A stretch of DNA of 64,000 bases from Andalucia godoyi (taxonomy: Eukaryota > Discoba > Jakobea > Jakobida > Andaluciidae): NCBI GenBank assembly GCA_009859145.1, contig VRVR01000052.1, positions 126,501-190,500 of the forward strand. Direction: 5' to 3'. Under the pieces are notes generated by a model that worked only from the letters and a program-made list of their open reading frames with translations, had not been told where the DNA came from and ran no database searches. A program made the translations under genes and the position numbers. How positions within the stretch are numbered: position 1 is the stretch's first letter; each line of letters begins with the position of its first letter. Below are positions 18,648 through 29,489 of the stretch, one piece after another.

Positions 18648-19682
18648 TCATTCAGCGGGCTGTTCTTCCTGGTCATCTGCTGCCGTAGTCTCATCAGTCT
18701 CGACTTCTTCTGGCGGATCCGTCTCGTAGCCGTCCTCCAGAACATCCGCGGGTGCATCTTCTGTGGCTGGAAGCTCGATGTTGTCAGCGCCTGCAGCTCT
18801 CTTTTCTCTATTTTCAAGCACTTTTTCGCGTCTCAGAGCTACAAGGAACACGATTGCATCAAACAGCACCACTGCAAACAGGCCGAGGTCTGCCACGGCG
18901 GTTCTATCGACATCTCTCAAGACGCGACCGGCATTTCGGAATGCAAATGGCCGTGCAAGCTTGCCTGCAGCCGAAGATGCGACGGTGTTGAGAGCGGCCG
19001 GTAAATTTTCGATGCTTGTTCGAACCGAAACAGCCTTCGCGGCCGCATGATAGGTGCTGATTTCCTTCTTGGAAGCTCCCAGAAGATATGCCAGGCCTTG
19101 GAGAATCGGCAGTCCAGATTTGCGAAGGTCCTTTCTGCGGATCGCAACAAGCCTGCTCCAAGCACTGGGTTTGACAAAGTGTGCATATGCAACCTCCTTG
19201 ATCTGAACGGGATAGCTTTCACGCTCCTTTGCTCGCAGCGCTTCTTCCGACACGGCAGGCGGGCCTGCATCGGCACCACCATCGGCTCCGGCTGCCGGTG
19301 CTGCATTCTCCTGTTCTTGAGGCTCTGGGAAGGGCGGGTCCGTTCCAAACTCCTTCCGCGACTCATAGGCAGCAATCAACGATGCAGACTCCTGCCGTTC
19401 TGCTTGAATCAAATTCATTTGTGTCCGCCACGGCGTCTGGATCGACGACGCAGCCTTGTTCTGCTCTTCTTGCAGCTTGCGGGTGAACTCCGGCATCTCG
19501 TAATTCGTCACCATCGCATTGATATACGCTCGGGCATTCTCGGAATCTTGGATATCGGCAAAATGAAGAAGAAAACGACCAACAAAATCAACGGGGTCTG
19601 ATGGCCTGTCCACTGCAGCCGCAGACAATGCCGCGGTTAATGCCGGGGTTATCGAACTGTTCAAGTACGCAAGATGGGACAT
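18648..19682 (-). CDS. Dpy-30-motif protein
   Basis: A 344-residue protein starting at the ATG at 19682. Residues 4-42 (YLNSSITPALTAAL, then RPSDPVDFVGRFLLHFA) match the Dpy-30 dimerisation motif, whose consensus is YL-x4-P-x-L-x2-GL followed by RP-x-DP-x2-FLA-x-YLL. The motif docks onto amphipathic helices in COMPASS-type complexes and, in cilia, in radial-spoke and adenylate-kinase-like proteins. The rest is helical, Ala-rich, with a hydrophobic stretch near residues 270-290 (VADLGLFAVVLFDAIVFLVAL) that could be a membrane segment, and a highly acidic tail. The length and the possible membrane anchor are unlike DPY30 itself (about 100 residues), so a ciliary or membrane adaptor is more likely. 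Confidence 0.6.
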   Translation of the reverse strand: MSHLAYLNSSITPALTAALSAAAVDRPSDPVDFVGRFLLHFADIQDSENARAYINAMVTNYEMPEFTRKLQEEQNKAASSIQTPWRTQMNLIQAERQESASLIAAYESRKEFGTDPPFPEPQEQENAAPAAGADGGADAGPPAVSEEALRAKERESYPVQIKEVAYAHFVKPSAWSRLVAIRRKDLRKSGLPILQGLAYLLGASKKEISTYHAAAKAVSVRTSIENLPAALNTVASSAAGKLARPFAFRNAGRVLRDVDRTAVADLGLFAVVLFDAIVFLVALRREKVLENREKRAAGADNIELPATEDAPADVLEDGYETDPPEEVETDETTAADDQEEQPAE

Positions 19683-20121
19683 TCTCGCCTGTCTAACTCA
19701 CCAGAAAAATGGACGGAAAACGAGAAAATGCAATTTGAAAAAAATAAAAAATAACCTCCCCTCCCAGCAGATAAAAAAAAAAAAAGAAGGGTGGAGAGAG
19801 AGAATTTAGGAAAAGAGGAAAAAGACAAGAGCAGCGTGTGTTCTTCGTATTTCCCAAATTCCAGCAAACCCAACGACCGGAAAAAAGAGGTTTATTAAAA
19901 AAAAGAAAAAGAAAGGAGGCCCAAAACGGGACGGGAAGGGTTTTCTTCCGACGGCTAGGCTCAAGGCCGTTCTTGCTGTAGCATCAATTCCTTGCTTCTC
20001 TCCGTTCTCTGGATTCCCGCAATTGTATGTTTTCATTCTTTACTATTCTTATCAGGGCTTACGTTTTCTGTTGGGAGGGAGACAGGAGGACAGAGAGTAG
20101 AGCAAAGACCCAAGAAAAGGA
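19683..20121. promoter_or_regulatory. divergent intergenic region
   Basis: About 440 bp between the Dpy-30-motif and FAM221 genes. It carries A-rich tracts (19768-19785 and 19896-19912) and GA-rich sequence, the reverse complement of the pyrimidine leaders seen elsewhere. No gene or RNA was recognised. Confidence 0.3.
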
Positions 20122-20778
20122 ATGTCGAGGAATCTCGGTGTTCCTCAGAATCACGACGACTGTGACGACGACGATGGCGACGACGCGATCCCGGTGGCTC
20201 CGCGACTGGCACAGCGATCTGGTCAACTGTTGTCGCTTGCTCCGTTCCAGCTTACGGTCCAGTCGATACCTGTCGCAGATCACCACGGATTGATGATGTC
20301 GGATGGCAACGGACCGAACGAAAACGGGCAGCTTCTGATCTGGTTTTGCAAAGGGTGTGACAAGCCATGTCTGCCGATCAAGGAGGAAGCGCGATGCATG
20401 TGTGGCCACCGTCGAAAAGTGCACGGGCCGAACGGAGGCGTCATGAAATGCCAGGATGCAAAGTGCAAGTGCAGGTCCTTTTTCTACATTTTTGGACAAG
20501 GTGCATTTATCCTGCGGTGTCGCTGCAAACACAAGGCGATAGAGCATGATGCGTCGCACCCGGACCACCCGTGTGTAAAGGCCGGTTGCAAGTGCACCCA
20601 GTTTGAATCGCCATGGGTATGCAACTGCAACCACGCGTGGGCAAGCCATGAGCAGAGATTTGTGTCCAGATCAGCGTCCCTTGCAATGAAACACGTGCTC
20701 GCGGAGCTGGAGCACGACGCTCACATTTCTTCGAATTTCGAAGACGTGCAGCGCGGAGGAGACGACGACGACGCGTAA
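20122..20778 (+). CDS. FAM221A/B family protein
   Basis: A 218-residue, intronless protein. The Cys/His-rich centre is diagnostic: CMCGHRRKVHG near residue 92, then CRCKHKAIEHD near 133, C-x4-C-x-C, F-x-S, and a closing CNCNHAWASHEQ near 169, the order found in FAM221 proteins (formerly DUF4475). The N-terminus is Asp-rich and the C-terminus acidic. The biochemical role of the family is unknown; it is broadly distributed in eukaryotes. It is likely to bind several zinc ions. Confidence 0.8.
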   Translation: MSRNLGVPQNHDDCDDDDGDDAIPVAPRLAQRSGQLLSLAPFQLTVQSIPVADHHGLMMSDGNGPNENGQLLIWFCKGCDKPCLPIKEEARCMCGHRRKVHGPNGGVMKCQDAKCKCRSFFYIFGQGAFILRCRCKHKAIEHDASHPDHPCVKAGCKCTQFESPWVCNCNHAWASHEQRFVSRSASLAMKHVLAELEHDAHISSNFEDVQRGGDDDDA

Positions 20779-20952
20779 GGGGGTGTTTTTTTTTTAATTT
20801 TTAATTTTAATATTATTAATTTTAATCATATATTTAATTTGGTGATGTGGCGTTTTCCTGCCGATGTCATGGCTTGTGCGACAGCAGCGCATACTGCATT
20901 CCACCGGCCAGAGGGCCCTGCTCTTGTCGTTGTTTCGACAGACATTCAGCGA
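20779..20952. terminator. AT-rich 3' region after the FAM221 gene
   Basis: From 20785 to 20841 the sequence is almost only A and T with repeated TTTTAAT motifs, directly after the stop. It probably contains the polyadenylation region. No coding signal. Confidence 0.3.
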
Positions 20953-21285
20953 TCACGGAAGCGTCGAGAAGCGAGAAAGTGGGTCCTCTACCAGGCGCTG
21001 CCATGCGCGCTGCCCCCCCTGCCCAACTTTCAGTTCATGCTCCTGCTGTAGACGGCGGCCAATTGTTTTTGCAGCTGTGGAATGTGTGTGTCCAGTGCAA
21101 GTGATGATGTCACTGTGCTTGAGGCTTGCTGTGTAGAGACTAGGTTCATGACACGTGTCTTCCCCGTCGACATGAATCCACGTGTCCTTTTCTGCATGAA
21201 CAAGTCCTTGAGCGACGCCCACAGAAACAATTAGCCAAAAAGGCACACGAAAAAACAAAAACAAAACAATCAAATAGCGCATCAC
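20953..21285 (-). CDS. possible small secreted protein
   Basis: A 110-residue frame whose first 31 residues make a good signal peptide (Met-Met-Arg, long Leu/Val/Phe core, cleavage after VHA). The mature part is polar, His- and Thr-rich with two Cys and no recognised domain. It lies divergent to BiP and converges with the FAM221 gene, in otherwise empty sequence, which favours a real gene, but composition alone cannot prove it. The mature region could be partly intronic. Confidence 0.35.
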   Translation of the reverse strand: MMRYLIVLFLFFRVPFWLIVSVGVAQGLVHAEKDTWIHVDGEDTCHEPSLYTASLKHSDIITCTGHTHSTAAKTIGRRLQQEHELKVGQGGQRAWQRLVEDPLSRFSTLP

Positions 21286-21442
21286 TTTTCACCCATTTCT
21301 TCTTCTTCTTCTTCTTCTTCTTCTTCTTCTTCTTCCTCTTTTCCTCTTCTCTCTCTGTTTCGTCTTGTTATTATTTTCCCCAATCCACAGCTCTCTCATA
21401 ATTAAAGAAGAAGGAAAAAGAAAAAGAAAAAAGCCACTTGCC

Positions 21443-23437
21443 ATGTCTTTCTCTCAAGGTAAGGTGAGCACGATGGGGCTTGCCATCGGCTTGCTCGCCG
21501 TTCTCGTTGTCGTCTCTGTTTTTGCAGAGGACGATCGCCCCCAGGGCCCTGTTATCGGAATTGATCTGGGAACGACGTACTCGTGTGTTGGATATTTCCG
21601 CAATGGACAAGTCGAAATCATCCCGAACGACCAGGGCAACCGAATCACACCCTCTGTCGTAGCCTTTACGGACACCGAGCGGTTGATTGGAGATGCCGCC
21701 AAGAACCAGGCGACTATCAATCCCACAAACACTGTTTATGACGTGAAGCGTCTTGTCGGACGCCGCTTTACAGACAAGGAAGTGCAACGTGACGCCAAGC
21801 TTCTGCCTTATGATATCGTCGACAGGGACGGCAAGCCGTACATCCGGGTTGTTTTCAAAGGCGAGGAGAAGGTGTTCTCTCCCGAAGAAGTGTCAGCCAT
21901 GATTTTGGTGAAGATGAAGCAGATCGCGGAGGCGTACATTGGAAAGGAAGTGAACCATGCAGTCGTGACTGTTCCCGCGTACTTCAACGACGCTCAGCGT
22001 CAAGCAACCAAGGATGCCGGCGTCATTGCGGGTCTCCAGGTCCTTCGTATCCTCAACGAGCCGACTGCAGCTGCAATTGCATACGGTCTTGATAAGAAGG
22101 GCGAGCAGAACATTCTTGTTTTCGATCTTGGCGGCGGAACTTTTGACGTTTCACTGTTGACCATCGAGGACGGCGTTTTTGAAGTTGTTGCAACGAACGG
22201 AGACACCCATTTGGGAGGTGAGGATTTTGATCAGCGTACCATGGAGTACTTCATCAAGATTTTCCGCAAGAAGTACAACAAGGATATGTCCAAGGACAAG
22301 CGATCGCTCCAGAAGCTTCGTCGCGAGGTTGAGCGTGCCAAGCGTGCCCTCTCTACTCAACACGAAGTTCGTGTCGAGATCGAGTCGCTGTTTGACGGCA
22401 TTGATTTCTCCGAGAAGCTTACTCGTGCCAAGTTTGAGGAGCTCAATAACGATCTGTTCCGCAAGACGCTTGTCCCTGTAGAGGCTGTTCTGAAGGACGG
22501 AAAGCTGTCCAAGAAGCAGATTGACGAAGTCGTTCTCGTTGGAGGATCCACACGTATCCCCAAGGTCCAGAAGCTCATCAAGGAGTTCTTCGACGGAAAG
22601 GAGCCGAACCGCGGAATCAACCCGGATGAGGCTGTTGCTTTCGGTGCCGCCGTGCAGGCCGGTATTTTGTCTGGTGACCAGGATCTTCAGGAGAAAGACA
22701 TTGTGTTGCTGGATGTCACCCCGCTCTCTCTCGGAATTGAGACCGTCGGAGGAGTCATGACCAAGCTTATTGAACGCAACTCGGCCATTCCCACCAAGAA
22801 GTCGCAGTCCTTCACCACATACCAAGATAACCAGCCATCCGTGTCCATCCAAGTGTACGAAGGAGAGCGCCAGCTGACCAAGGACAACCATCTTCTCGGA
22901 AAGTTCGACCTTACTGGAATCCCCCCTGCACCTCGCGGAGTTCCTCAGATTGAGGTTTCATTCGAGCTCGATGCCAACGGCATTCTGCAGGTGAGCGCTG
23001 TTGATAAGGGTACTGGAAAGTCGGAGAAGATCGTCATTACCAACGACAAGGGCCGCCTTTCGAAAGAGGAGATCGAACGTATGGTCAATGAGGCCGAGGA
23101 GTTCGCCGAGGAGGATAAGAAGCTCCGGGACCGCATTGATGCACGCAATGGATTCGAATCGTACGCCTACAACCTCCGCAACCAGATCCAGGACGAAGAC
23201 AAGCTCGCCAACAAGATCTCTGAGGAGGACAAGGCGCTGTTAGAGAAGGAGGTCAAGGCTGCGTTGGAGTGGGTGGAGAAGAACCCGAGCGCAGAGACGG
23301 AGGAATTCAAGGAACGTCAGGAGGAGCTTGAAAAGGTTGCCCGCCCCATCATTTCCAAGATTTATGGTGGCATGCCGCCAAATGGTGATTTCGCTGGAGC
23401 TTCGGATGAAGACATCCCTGACCACGATGAACTATAA
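21443..23437 (+). CDS. ER chaperone BiP (Hsp70)
   Basis: A 664-residue Hsp70 of the ER lumen. The signal peptide lies in residues 1-31 (hydrophobic core after MGLAIG), followed by the ATPase opening [12 protein letters not shown], the phosphate-2 motif [13 protein letters not shown], the adenosine motif [13 protein letters not shown], the substrate-binding domain and the helical lid. The C-terminus is DHDEL, a retrieval signal of the HDEL type. BiP folds secretory proteins, gates the translocon and senses unfolded protein. It is intronless and has highly biased codon use. ATGs at 21365 and 21473 are also in frame; 21443 precedes the signal peptide and has a good context. A TTC-repeat tract at 21298-21335 lies in the leader. 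Confidence 0.96.
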   Translation: MSFSQGKVSTMGLAIGLLAVLVVVSVFAEDDRPQGPVIGIDLGTTYSCVGYFRNGQVEIIPNDQGNRITPSVVAFTDTERLIGDAAKNQATINPTNTVYDVKRLVGRRFTDKEVQRDAKLLPYDIVDRDGKPYIRVVFKGEEKVFSPEEVSAMILVKMKQIAEAYIGKEVNHAVVTVPAYFNDAQRQATKDAGVIAGLQVLRILNEPTAAAIAYGLDKKGEQNILVFDLGGGTFDVSLLTIEDGVFEVVATNGDTHLGGEDFDQRTMEYFIKIFRKKYNKDMSKDKRSLQKLRREVERAKRALSTQHEVRVEIESLFDGIDFSEKLTRAKFEELNNDLFRKTLVPVEAVLKDGKLSKKQIDEVVLVGGSTRIPKVQKLIKEFFDGKEPNRGINPDEAVAFGAAVQAGILSGDQDLQEKDIVLLDVTPLSLGIETVGGVMTKLIERNSAIPTKKSQSFTTYQDNQPSVSIQVYEGERQLTKDNHLLGKFDLTGIPPAPRGVPQIEVSFELDANGILQVSAVDKGTGKSEKIVITNDKGRLSKEEIERMVNEAEEFAEEDKKLRDRIDARNGFESYAYNLRNQIQDEDKLANKISEEDKALLEKEVKAALEWVEKNPSAETEEFKERQEELEKVARPIISKIYGGMPPNGDFAGASDEDIPDHDEL

Positions 23438-24532
23438 TCGATTTGTTTGTTTTGAATGTAGAGATTTTCTGTCGTCCTCCAAGCTCAAGCTTATCCCGTC
23501 GGACATAAGTAAACAACTTAGAGAAGAGAAGATCACACGGCTTTCGCCGCATGTCGTCTGCTTCCCCCCCCTCCCCGCTTCCCCCCATCGGAGTCGTCCC
23601 GTCCGTGACAGTCAGTGAGAAAGCCTTCCTCGACTCTCGGCTGTTGGTCTGTGATGCGTTTTCCAGTCTTTGGAACACTGCCTTCATCAAATGTAGTGTC
23701 CAAATTGCACGCAGCATGCAGCAGCAGCACACGGCTTATTTAAATTAAAATAATAAAAGAAAGAAGAACACCGCAGACGAAATGCTGTCAAGGCAGACAC
23801 GGTTCTTCCGCTGACGTCTCGAGAAATTCTTGGGAGTTAACCCTGTGGTTTTTACTCTCCCAGGTCTGCGAATTTCTGTAGCTTCTTATGCATGTGCGTT
23901 CAAATTCATGTTCACACCGCAGACTCGTCATTCATCATTTCCTTTTGTTTTAGAAGAAATGTCGGCGAAAAAAAACCAAGGCTTCTTAATTCCATCCAGT
24001 TCAGCAGATGTCGTTTTGGAGCTTCTGGCGAATTCCTCCTGTTCAAAAACCTCTCTCCTCGTCCTCGCTCCGCCTGATCTCTCCTTGCGCATTTTTCTTA
24101 TGAGCTCTTTCCCGAGAACACTTTGCTCTTGCCTCTTGCATGAACTGGAGAGGTGGAGGAGACACGGAGTTCATGAAATTCCTGGAGCGCAAACTACGAT
24201 CGGGAAAAAAGAAAAGAGAGTCAGAAAAAATAATAAAAATACCCGATTCCCGCCAAAACACGCCCGTTCGTTCGATTAAAAATAATCGTTTCAAGCACCG
24301 CCGTGCAGCGATTTCATCGTGTTTCTTTTTTCTTTTATTTAATTTTTGGTTTTGCGGACAAGAGAGTCGAGCGGGTTTGGTTTCGTCTTCCGAAATCAAC
24401 GAGGACAACGAGAGGAGATTGTCAACGGTTTGCAGCTGTCGTATGAATCCAGAAAGGAGACGTCCGCGTGTGTGATTTCGGAAGATTCATCTGGGCTGAG
24501 GAATCGTTTTCCTTTCTTTCGCTTACCGTCCC
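23438..24532. other. long intergenic region before TERT
   Basis: About 1.1 kb with no convincing gene. It includes C-rich runs (23562-23587), AT-rich tracts near 23740 and a T-rich run at 24322-24350. The 149-codon frame at 23830-24279 lacks any protein-like pattern. It probably holds the BiP 3' UTR and the TERT promoter and leader. Confidence 0.4.
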
Positions 24533-27500
24533 ATGTTCATTGAAGCGCAATCGCTCGACGAATTTCTAGTTTCATTCTGTGCGTCGCACATCGAAGCTGT
24601 GGAGAGATACGCGCGGCTCGTTGCCTGCCATCGTACGGCGCTGTCTCGATATTTCATTATTGTTCCCAGATCCGTGACGCTCCCAGAGCCGAAAGTGACT
24701 TCCGACGCAAACATTCTCGAAGTGATTGATCATGTCATTACGGATCTGTTGACCGAGAATTCGACGAGCAACGTCTTGTCGTTTGGGTACAATCGCAAGA
24801 CGTCTGCTGGAATTTCAAATGTGTTGCCAAACGTCGAATTGTCATTCCCCAACTCAGCCACTGAGTGTGTGCGAACGCCAGTGATGGACGCCACATGCCA
24901 GATGATTGGACCAGATGTGATGTTCTTTCTGCTGCGGAACTGCATGTTGTTCTATCTTCGAGCTGCAGCAGTCTTGCAGCAGATTGCAGGACCTATGATT
25001 TCTTCATCGCTGTCCTCAAGGCAGTATTTCAAGATTACCCGCGTGTTGCCTGTTGGGTCCGCCTCCATGCCGCTTGAGCGACGGAGGAGGCCTTCGCGAT
25101 GCCGGAGACATGCAAAGGTTGCCGAAAGAGCATCGGCGGAAGCTGTCGGTTTTGGTGAGAATGAATGCGATTCCCTTCATGATGATGATGATGATGTTCA
25201 CTGTTCGTCTCCCATTGTCTGGGTTTCCCTTGTTGACCAAGGATGGTCTGCGGAGGATTCCAATCAAGCCTCTGTCGCTCCACCACCACCACCTCCTCCT
25301 CCTCCACCACCACCAGTCAGCAGAAAGACGACCAGACCTCCGGATAGCGACGACAGTTCCGTAATCGAGCCTTCTTCGAAGAGACTCCGAATCGGGAACG
25401 AGCGGCCAACGGAAGCAATTGAACGTAGCCAGCATGTCCTGCCTCTGGCCTCGGTGTCGAGAGCGGCGGCACCAGTCCGTTCGACAAACAAGAAAGCACC
25501 GAAGAAGAGGCGACCGCTGCGCGTTTCGGATTCCAACACTGCAATTCGAAGTCTGATGTTTTACTCAAATGAAGCGCCGACAGCCAAGGGGCTTCCAAAG
25601 ACACACGTCTTCCGAAGTATTTCGTCCCCGACAGCCTCGGAAGAACTGTCCCGCATCATCACGTTTTCATTGTTTCCGGAAAGCAAGGGCCAGAATGACC
25701 GAGTCAAGGAGTCATTTGAACCAATTCGCAAGTCACTCTGTCTGATTCATCGAAACTTTAGAAAATGCAACTTTGCCGAGCTACTCGAAACCCACTGCTC
25801 CATTCGCTCCAGGATTTCCGATTCCCAAACGAGAGGAGCTTTGAACGGAACTGCACCGTCTGGCAGTCCAAAACATGCGACGGATACGTCTTCACCATTG
25901 CATACGCAACAAATCCGTCCAGATTCTCTCAGCACTGTTGCTGGAGACTTGATGACTCAGCCCTCTGCGTTCCTTGCATTGACCGCCCCGACTGATGCGG
26001 ATATCTTCGGACAAGACGATGACATTGGTCTCTTGAATGTTTCTGTGGAACTGAAAGCCGATTACGAGACGCACATCCGAAAACATTCTTCTCCCACTTC
26101 TGTTGTTCGATTTTTGGTTGCGTGCACTCGGCATTTGATACCGATTCCTTTTTGGGGGAATTTGGAGAACCAGAAGGTCTTTGAGGATCGCATTTGGGAT
26201 TTTGTGACCACAGAGCGCTGGATTGCGATCACGGTGGGTCATCTGACGCAAGGACTTGCGGTTTCAAAGCTCGGATTTGTGCGACGGACGCATGGGATTG
26301 GCGTGGTCCCTGGGGAGCAACATCGTTTGTTAAAGGAGCGCACGAATGTTGTGATTGATTGGATTTTTCGCGTATTGGTGATTCCTCTAATTCGGGCGAA
26401 CTTCTATGTTACTGAGACCCAGCTTCATGGTCGAAACAAGGTGTTCTTTTTTCGAAAGGATGTATGGGCCGCCGTTTTGCGTATCGGACTGCGCATGATC
26501 AGCCGACAGCATGATCGGTATGCGCTGGTTTCATCCATTGCGTGGAAGGGATCAAATGGGCCCAAGTCCTATTCGCATGTGCGGTTTGTTCCCAAGAAGA
26601 GCTCTCTTCGTCCGATTGTTAATCTTGGGAAGAACAAGAGCCGAGACTACTCGGTTAACAAGAAACTGCGAGACTCTTACCTTGTGTTGAAAAATGAAGC
26701 GTTCAAAAATGAGCCAATAGACGAGACTCTGCATTCGAGACTTGGGGCCTCTGTCTTTTCGGTTCTGGACGTTTTCCGGAAATGGATGCCGTTTGTGAAT
26801 GCCCGTAACGCCTCCTTGTCGCCTTCGCCCTTGTACTTCGTGTCGGTCGACATCACTGCGGCTTTCGACTCCATTCCGCATGCAGAATTGCTGAATTTAA
26901 TTAAGGATCCGATGTTGCTGGAGCATCATGAGTATTTTCTGCAACGGGTCTCGCTGACGCGACCGCAGTGGGGTCGTCTTTCAACAAGTTATCCTCGGTT
27001 CGTGGCTGCAGATTATGACTTCCCATTCGTTCCTGACGTCGACGACGAAGCTGGCTTGGAAAAGGGTTTCTCGCACTCAGAGGTCTCTGCAGTCATGGTG
27101 GACTACGCTGCTGGTTCGAACGTTGGTCGTGCAGCGTTAATTCAGCAAATTCAGGATCACATCACGCAGCACTTTGTCAAGATTGACGGAGATGTCTTTC
27201 ACCAGCATGTGGGGATTCCACAAGGCTCGATCTTATCTCCCATGCTGTGCTCGTTGTTTTATGGCAAGTTTGAAAGACAAGTTCTGCTCCCATCGTGCGA
27301 CTTGTCTGCCTCGGATGCAGCCAATCCAATGATCTTGATGCGCATGATGGATGATTTTCTTTTTGTCACATCGGACTTCAGTCGTGTTTCCAAGTTTCTT
27401 GAGGTCATGGAACGTGGGTCAGCTTCCTTTGGAGTCACCATCAACACAGAGAAAACGCGAGCTAATTTCGATCCCTCTTCACTTTGTTCAACACCAATTC

Positions 27501-28288
27501 TTCCGACATCGAACTTGGTTGCGGATGCCGTACCGACGTCGTTGTGGTTTCCTTGGTGTGGGCTGTTGATTCACACCTCCACGTTGGAGGTTCGGTCTGA
27601 TTTTTCCCGGTATGAAGGCGATTCGTTTCTTGATACAAAGTCCTTTATCATCGACACAGACACTGCGCCAACATTGAGCTTGGTTCGAAAGCTCAAGCAG
27701 CTGCTCTCCCAGCGTCTGCATCCGCTGCTCTTCGACGCGCGTGTGAACAGCACGTGCATCCAGATTCTGAATTTGCATCAAGCCTGCCATTTGTGTGCTA
27801 TTCGATGGTTTTCGTGCATCCGGAGAACAGTGTTTCGTACAAATTCGGAGCGTGCCGCGATTATTCGGAATCGTGGAATGTGCGTAAGCCAGCGGGACTG
27901 CCAGGTGGTGATTGAAACCTGCGTCGTCTACGTTCGAGACCAGTTTTGCCATCGTCTGCTTCGGAGAATGCAAGAAACAGATCTCGGGGCTGTAGATCGT
28001 CGATGCTCGTTTCTGCAGCACAGTGCTCTAGCATCGTACGTCGTCGGTCACGCATTTTTGTGTGTGATACGGCGCAAGCAATCGCGGTTTCCTCAGTTGT
28101 TTCGGTGGATTGTGCGGTTCGTGCATCGTTCTTACGAAACCGTCAGGCGCCAGTATGCCACCGATGCACGCTTCGCCAACCAGCTGGATCCGGGCCGTTC
28201 ATTTCGCGAATGGTGGCGAGACGTGCAGGAAATTCTGGATGTCAAGAAGCATCCGCTGCAGGCGTCGTTTTGTAGGATTCGTTACTAG
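24533..28288 (+). CDS. TERT: telomerase reverse transcriptase
   Basis: A single-exon, 1251-residue catalytic subunit of telomerase. The N-terminal 170 residues look like a TEN domain (NVLSFGYN, later MIGPDVMFFLLRNCMLF and QQIAGP). Residues 180-510 are a disordered insert with a run of 13 Pro near 249-261. The RNA-binding domain follows, with a WGN motif near 542 and the T motif KVFFFRKDVWAAV near 636-648. RT motifs: 1/2 FVPKKSSLRPIVNL (685), A VDITAAFDSI (773), B' GIPQGSILSPM (894), C MMDDFLF (939) with the catalytic Asp pair, D VTINTEKT (968), E WFPWCGLLI (1005). A C-terminal extension ends at RIRY. The T motif and TEN-like part separate it from retroelement RTs. The start at 24533 is the first ATG. 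The template RNA was not found. Confidence 0.95.
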   Translation: MFIEAQSLDEFLVSFCASHIEAVERYARLVACHRTALSRYFIIVPRSVTLPEPKVTSDANILEVIDHVITDLLTENSTSNVLSFGYNRKTSAGISNVLPNVELSFPNSATECVRTPVMDATCQMIGPDVMFFLLRNCMLFYLRAAAVLQQIAGPMISSSLSSRQYFKITRVLPVGSASMPLERRRRPSRCRRHAKVAERASAEAVGFGENECDSLHDDDDDVHCSSPIVWVSLVDQGWSAEDSNQASVAPPPPPPPPPPPPVSRKTTRPPDSDDSSVIEPSSKRLRIGNERPTEAIERSQHVLPLASVSRAAAPVRSTNKKAPKKRRPLRVSDSNTAIRSLMFYSNEAPTAKGLPKTHVFRSISSPTASEELSRIITFSLFPESKGQNDRVKESFEPIRKSLCLIHRNFRKCNFAELLETHCSIRSRISDSQTRGALNGTAPSGSPKHATDTSSPLHTQQIRPDSLSTVAGDLMTQPSAFLALTAPTDADIFGQDDDIGLLNVSVELKADYETHIRKHSSPTSVVRFLVACTRHLIPIPFWGNLENQKVFEDRIWDFVTTERWIAITVGHLTQGLAVSKLGFVRRTHGIGVVPGEQHRLLKERTNVVIDWIFRVLVIPLIRANFYVTETQLHGRNKVFFFRKDVWAAVLRIGLRMISRQHDRYALVSSIAWKGSNGPKSYSHVRFVPKKSSLRPIVNLGKNKSRDYSVNKKLRDSYLVLKNEAFKNEPIDETLHSRLGASVFSVLDVFRKWMPFVNARNASLSPSPLYFVSVDITAAFDSIPHAELLNLIKDPMLLEHHEYFLQRVSLTRPQWGRLSTSYPRFVAADYDFPFVPDVDDEAGLEKGFSHSEVSAVMVDYAAGSNVGRAALIQQIQDHITQHFVKIDGDVFHQHVGIPQGSILSPMLCSLFYGKFERQVLLPSCDLSASDAANPMILMRMMDDFLFVTSDFSRVSKFLEVMERGSASFGVTINTEKTRANFDPSSLCSTPILPTSNLVADAVPTSLWFPWCGLLIHTSTLEVRSDFSRYEGDSFLDTKSFIIDTDTAPTLSLVRKLKQLLSQRLHPLLFDARVNSTCIQILNLHQACHLCAIRWFSCIRRTVFRTNSERAAIIRNRGMCVSQRDCQVVIETCVVYVRDQFCHRLLRRMQETDLGAVDRRCSFLQHSALASYVVGHAFLCVIRRKQSRFPQLFRWIVRFVHRSYETVRRQYATDARFANQLDPGRSFREWWRDVQEILDVKKHPLQASFCRIRY

Positions 28289-28553
28289 GCAAATGAACCA
28301 CGAGTCACAACGCGTTGCTGCTACCTTCACTTTATCGAAGAATCACTGCACCAGTCCATCGCCGTGTTGCCATGCCATTTTTTTAATTTTATTTTATCAC
28401 TGTCCTGTATGCCATCAAGCGGGCGCATGAATGCAGCATTCCGCTCAACCAAAACAAAAAGCGAAGACCAGAAGGGAGCACACGCGCACACACACCCAAT
28501 TTCATCCGTCACAAACAAACAAGCCAACCCACGTGCTGCAGCAGACAATTCAT

Positions 28554-29489
28554 TTATCCACCGCCAGATCCGTAGGTCTTTCCGAAAACGAGCATCTGAA
28601 GCTGGTCATATCCGGAAAGAACACCGGCACCGGCAATGGCACGGAGGATGTTTGCACCCGCACCCTTGAAGAGCGACTTGTAGCCCTCCTTCTTGACGAC
28701 TTCGGAGAAGCAGTGCATGGAAGAACGGTACTTCTCGGCCTGTCCAGAGGTCATCATCATGCGGCGGCGGATGGTGTCAATGGGGTAGGATGCCAAACCG
28801 GCTCCGATGGTGATACCCCATCCGAGCAAGAATGACGCCAAGAACGAGTTCTTGAGGTCTCCGCGGAGAACAATAGGCTTGAGCGAATCGTACATTCCAA
28901 AGTACAAACCACGATAGACAACGATACCAACGGCGGAGATATTGAATCCACGGTAGAGTCCGGCAATTCCGTCAGTGGCAAGCGTCTTGCGGTAGACATC
29001 GACGAGTCCGTTGAATTCACGAGAACCTCCCTTCTTGGCACTCTTGTTGTCGTTGGCCAGGCGGGTACGCGCATAGTCCAACGAGTACACGAAGAACAGC
29101 GAGGCGGCTCCGGCAGCTCCACCAGATGCAATGTTCGACGAGAACTGCTTCCAGTACGGGTCAGTCTTCTTGACCGCGAACATTCTCTTGAACTGGTCCT
29201 TGAACGCAAAGTTCAAGGCCTGCGTCGGGAAGTAACGCACAACGTTGGCGACGTTTCCACGCCACAACGAGCCAATTCCTTCCTCGGCAACAGTGCGCTT
29301 GAAGCACTCGCCAATTCCAGAATACGGGGTTGCAAGACGGCCCTGCTTGATCATCTCGTCCTGGTTCTGGATGAGGAGCTTCACACGCTCGATCGGGGCA
29401 GCTGCAGTCTTGGAAACAGCGGCTGAGACACCTCCCATCGCGAAATCGATGAGGAAGGACATCGTGTCATTCTTCTTTTCAAGAGCCAT
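28554..29489 (-). CDS. mitochondrial ADP/ATP carrier
   Basis: A 311-residue carrier of the inner mitochondrial membrane that exchanges ADP for ATP. It has three repeats, each with P-x-[DE]-x2-[KR] at the end of the odd-numbered helices (PIERVK, the variant SLDYAR, PIDTIR), and the AAC hallmark RRRMMM after the third. Six membrane helices fit. The frame extends to 29843, but that part is a Leu/Phe/Ser-rich translation of the leader, so the ATG at 29489 (MALEKKND) is used. It is intronless, codon-biased and probably highly expressed. It indicates functional mitochondria that exchange adenine nucleotides. Confidence 0.95.
   Translation of the reverse strand: MALEKKNDTMSFLIDFAMGGVSAAVSKTAAAPIERVKLLIQNQDEMIKQGRLATPYSGIGECFKRTVAEEGIGSLWRGNVANVVRYFPTQALNFAFKDQFKRMFAVKKTDPYWKQFSSNIASGGAAGAASLFFVYSLDYARTRLANDNKSAKKGGSREFNGLVDVYRKTLATDGIAGLYRGFNISAVGIVVYRGLYFGMYDSLKPIVLRGDLKNSFLASFLLGWGITIGAGLASYPIDTIRRRMMMTSGQAEKYRSSMHCFSEVVKKEGYKSLFKGAGANILRAIAGAGVLSGYDQLQMLVFGKTYGSGGG

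Noticed and set aside
23830-24279. 149-codon open frame upstream of TERT
   Set aside because: No protein-like pattern; it lies in the presumed 3' UTR/leader interval.
26800-27480. Reverse transcriptase motifs as a retrotransposon
   Set aside because: The T motif, TEN-like domain and C-terminal extension identify TERT; no endonuclease or repeats flank it.
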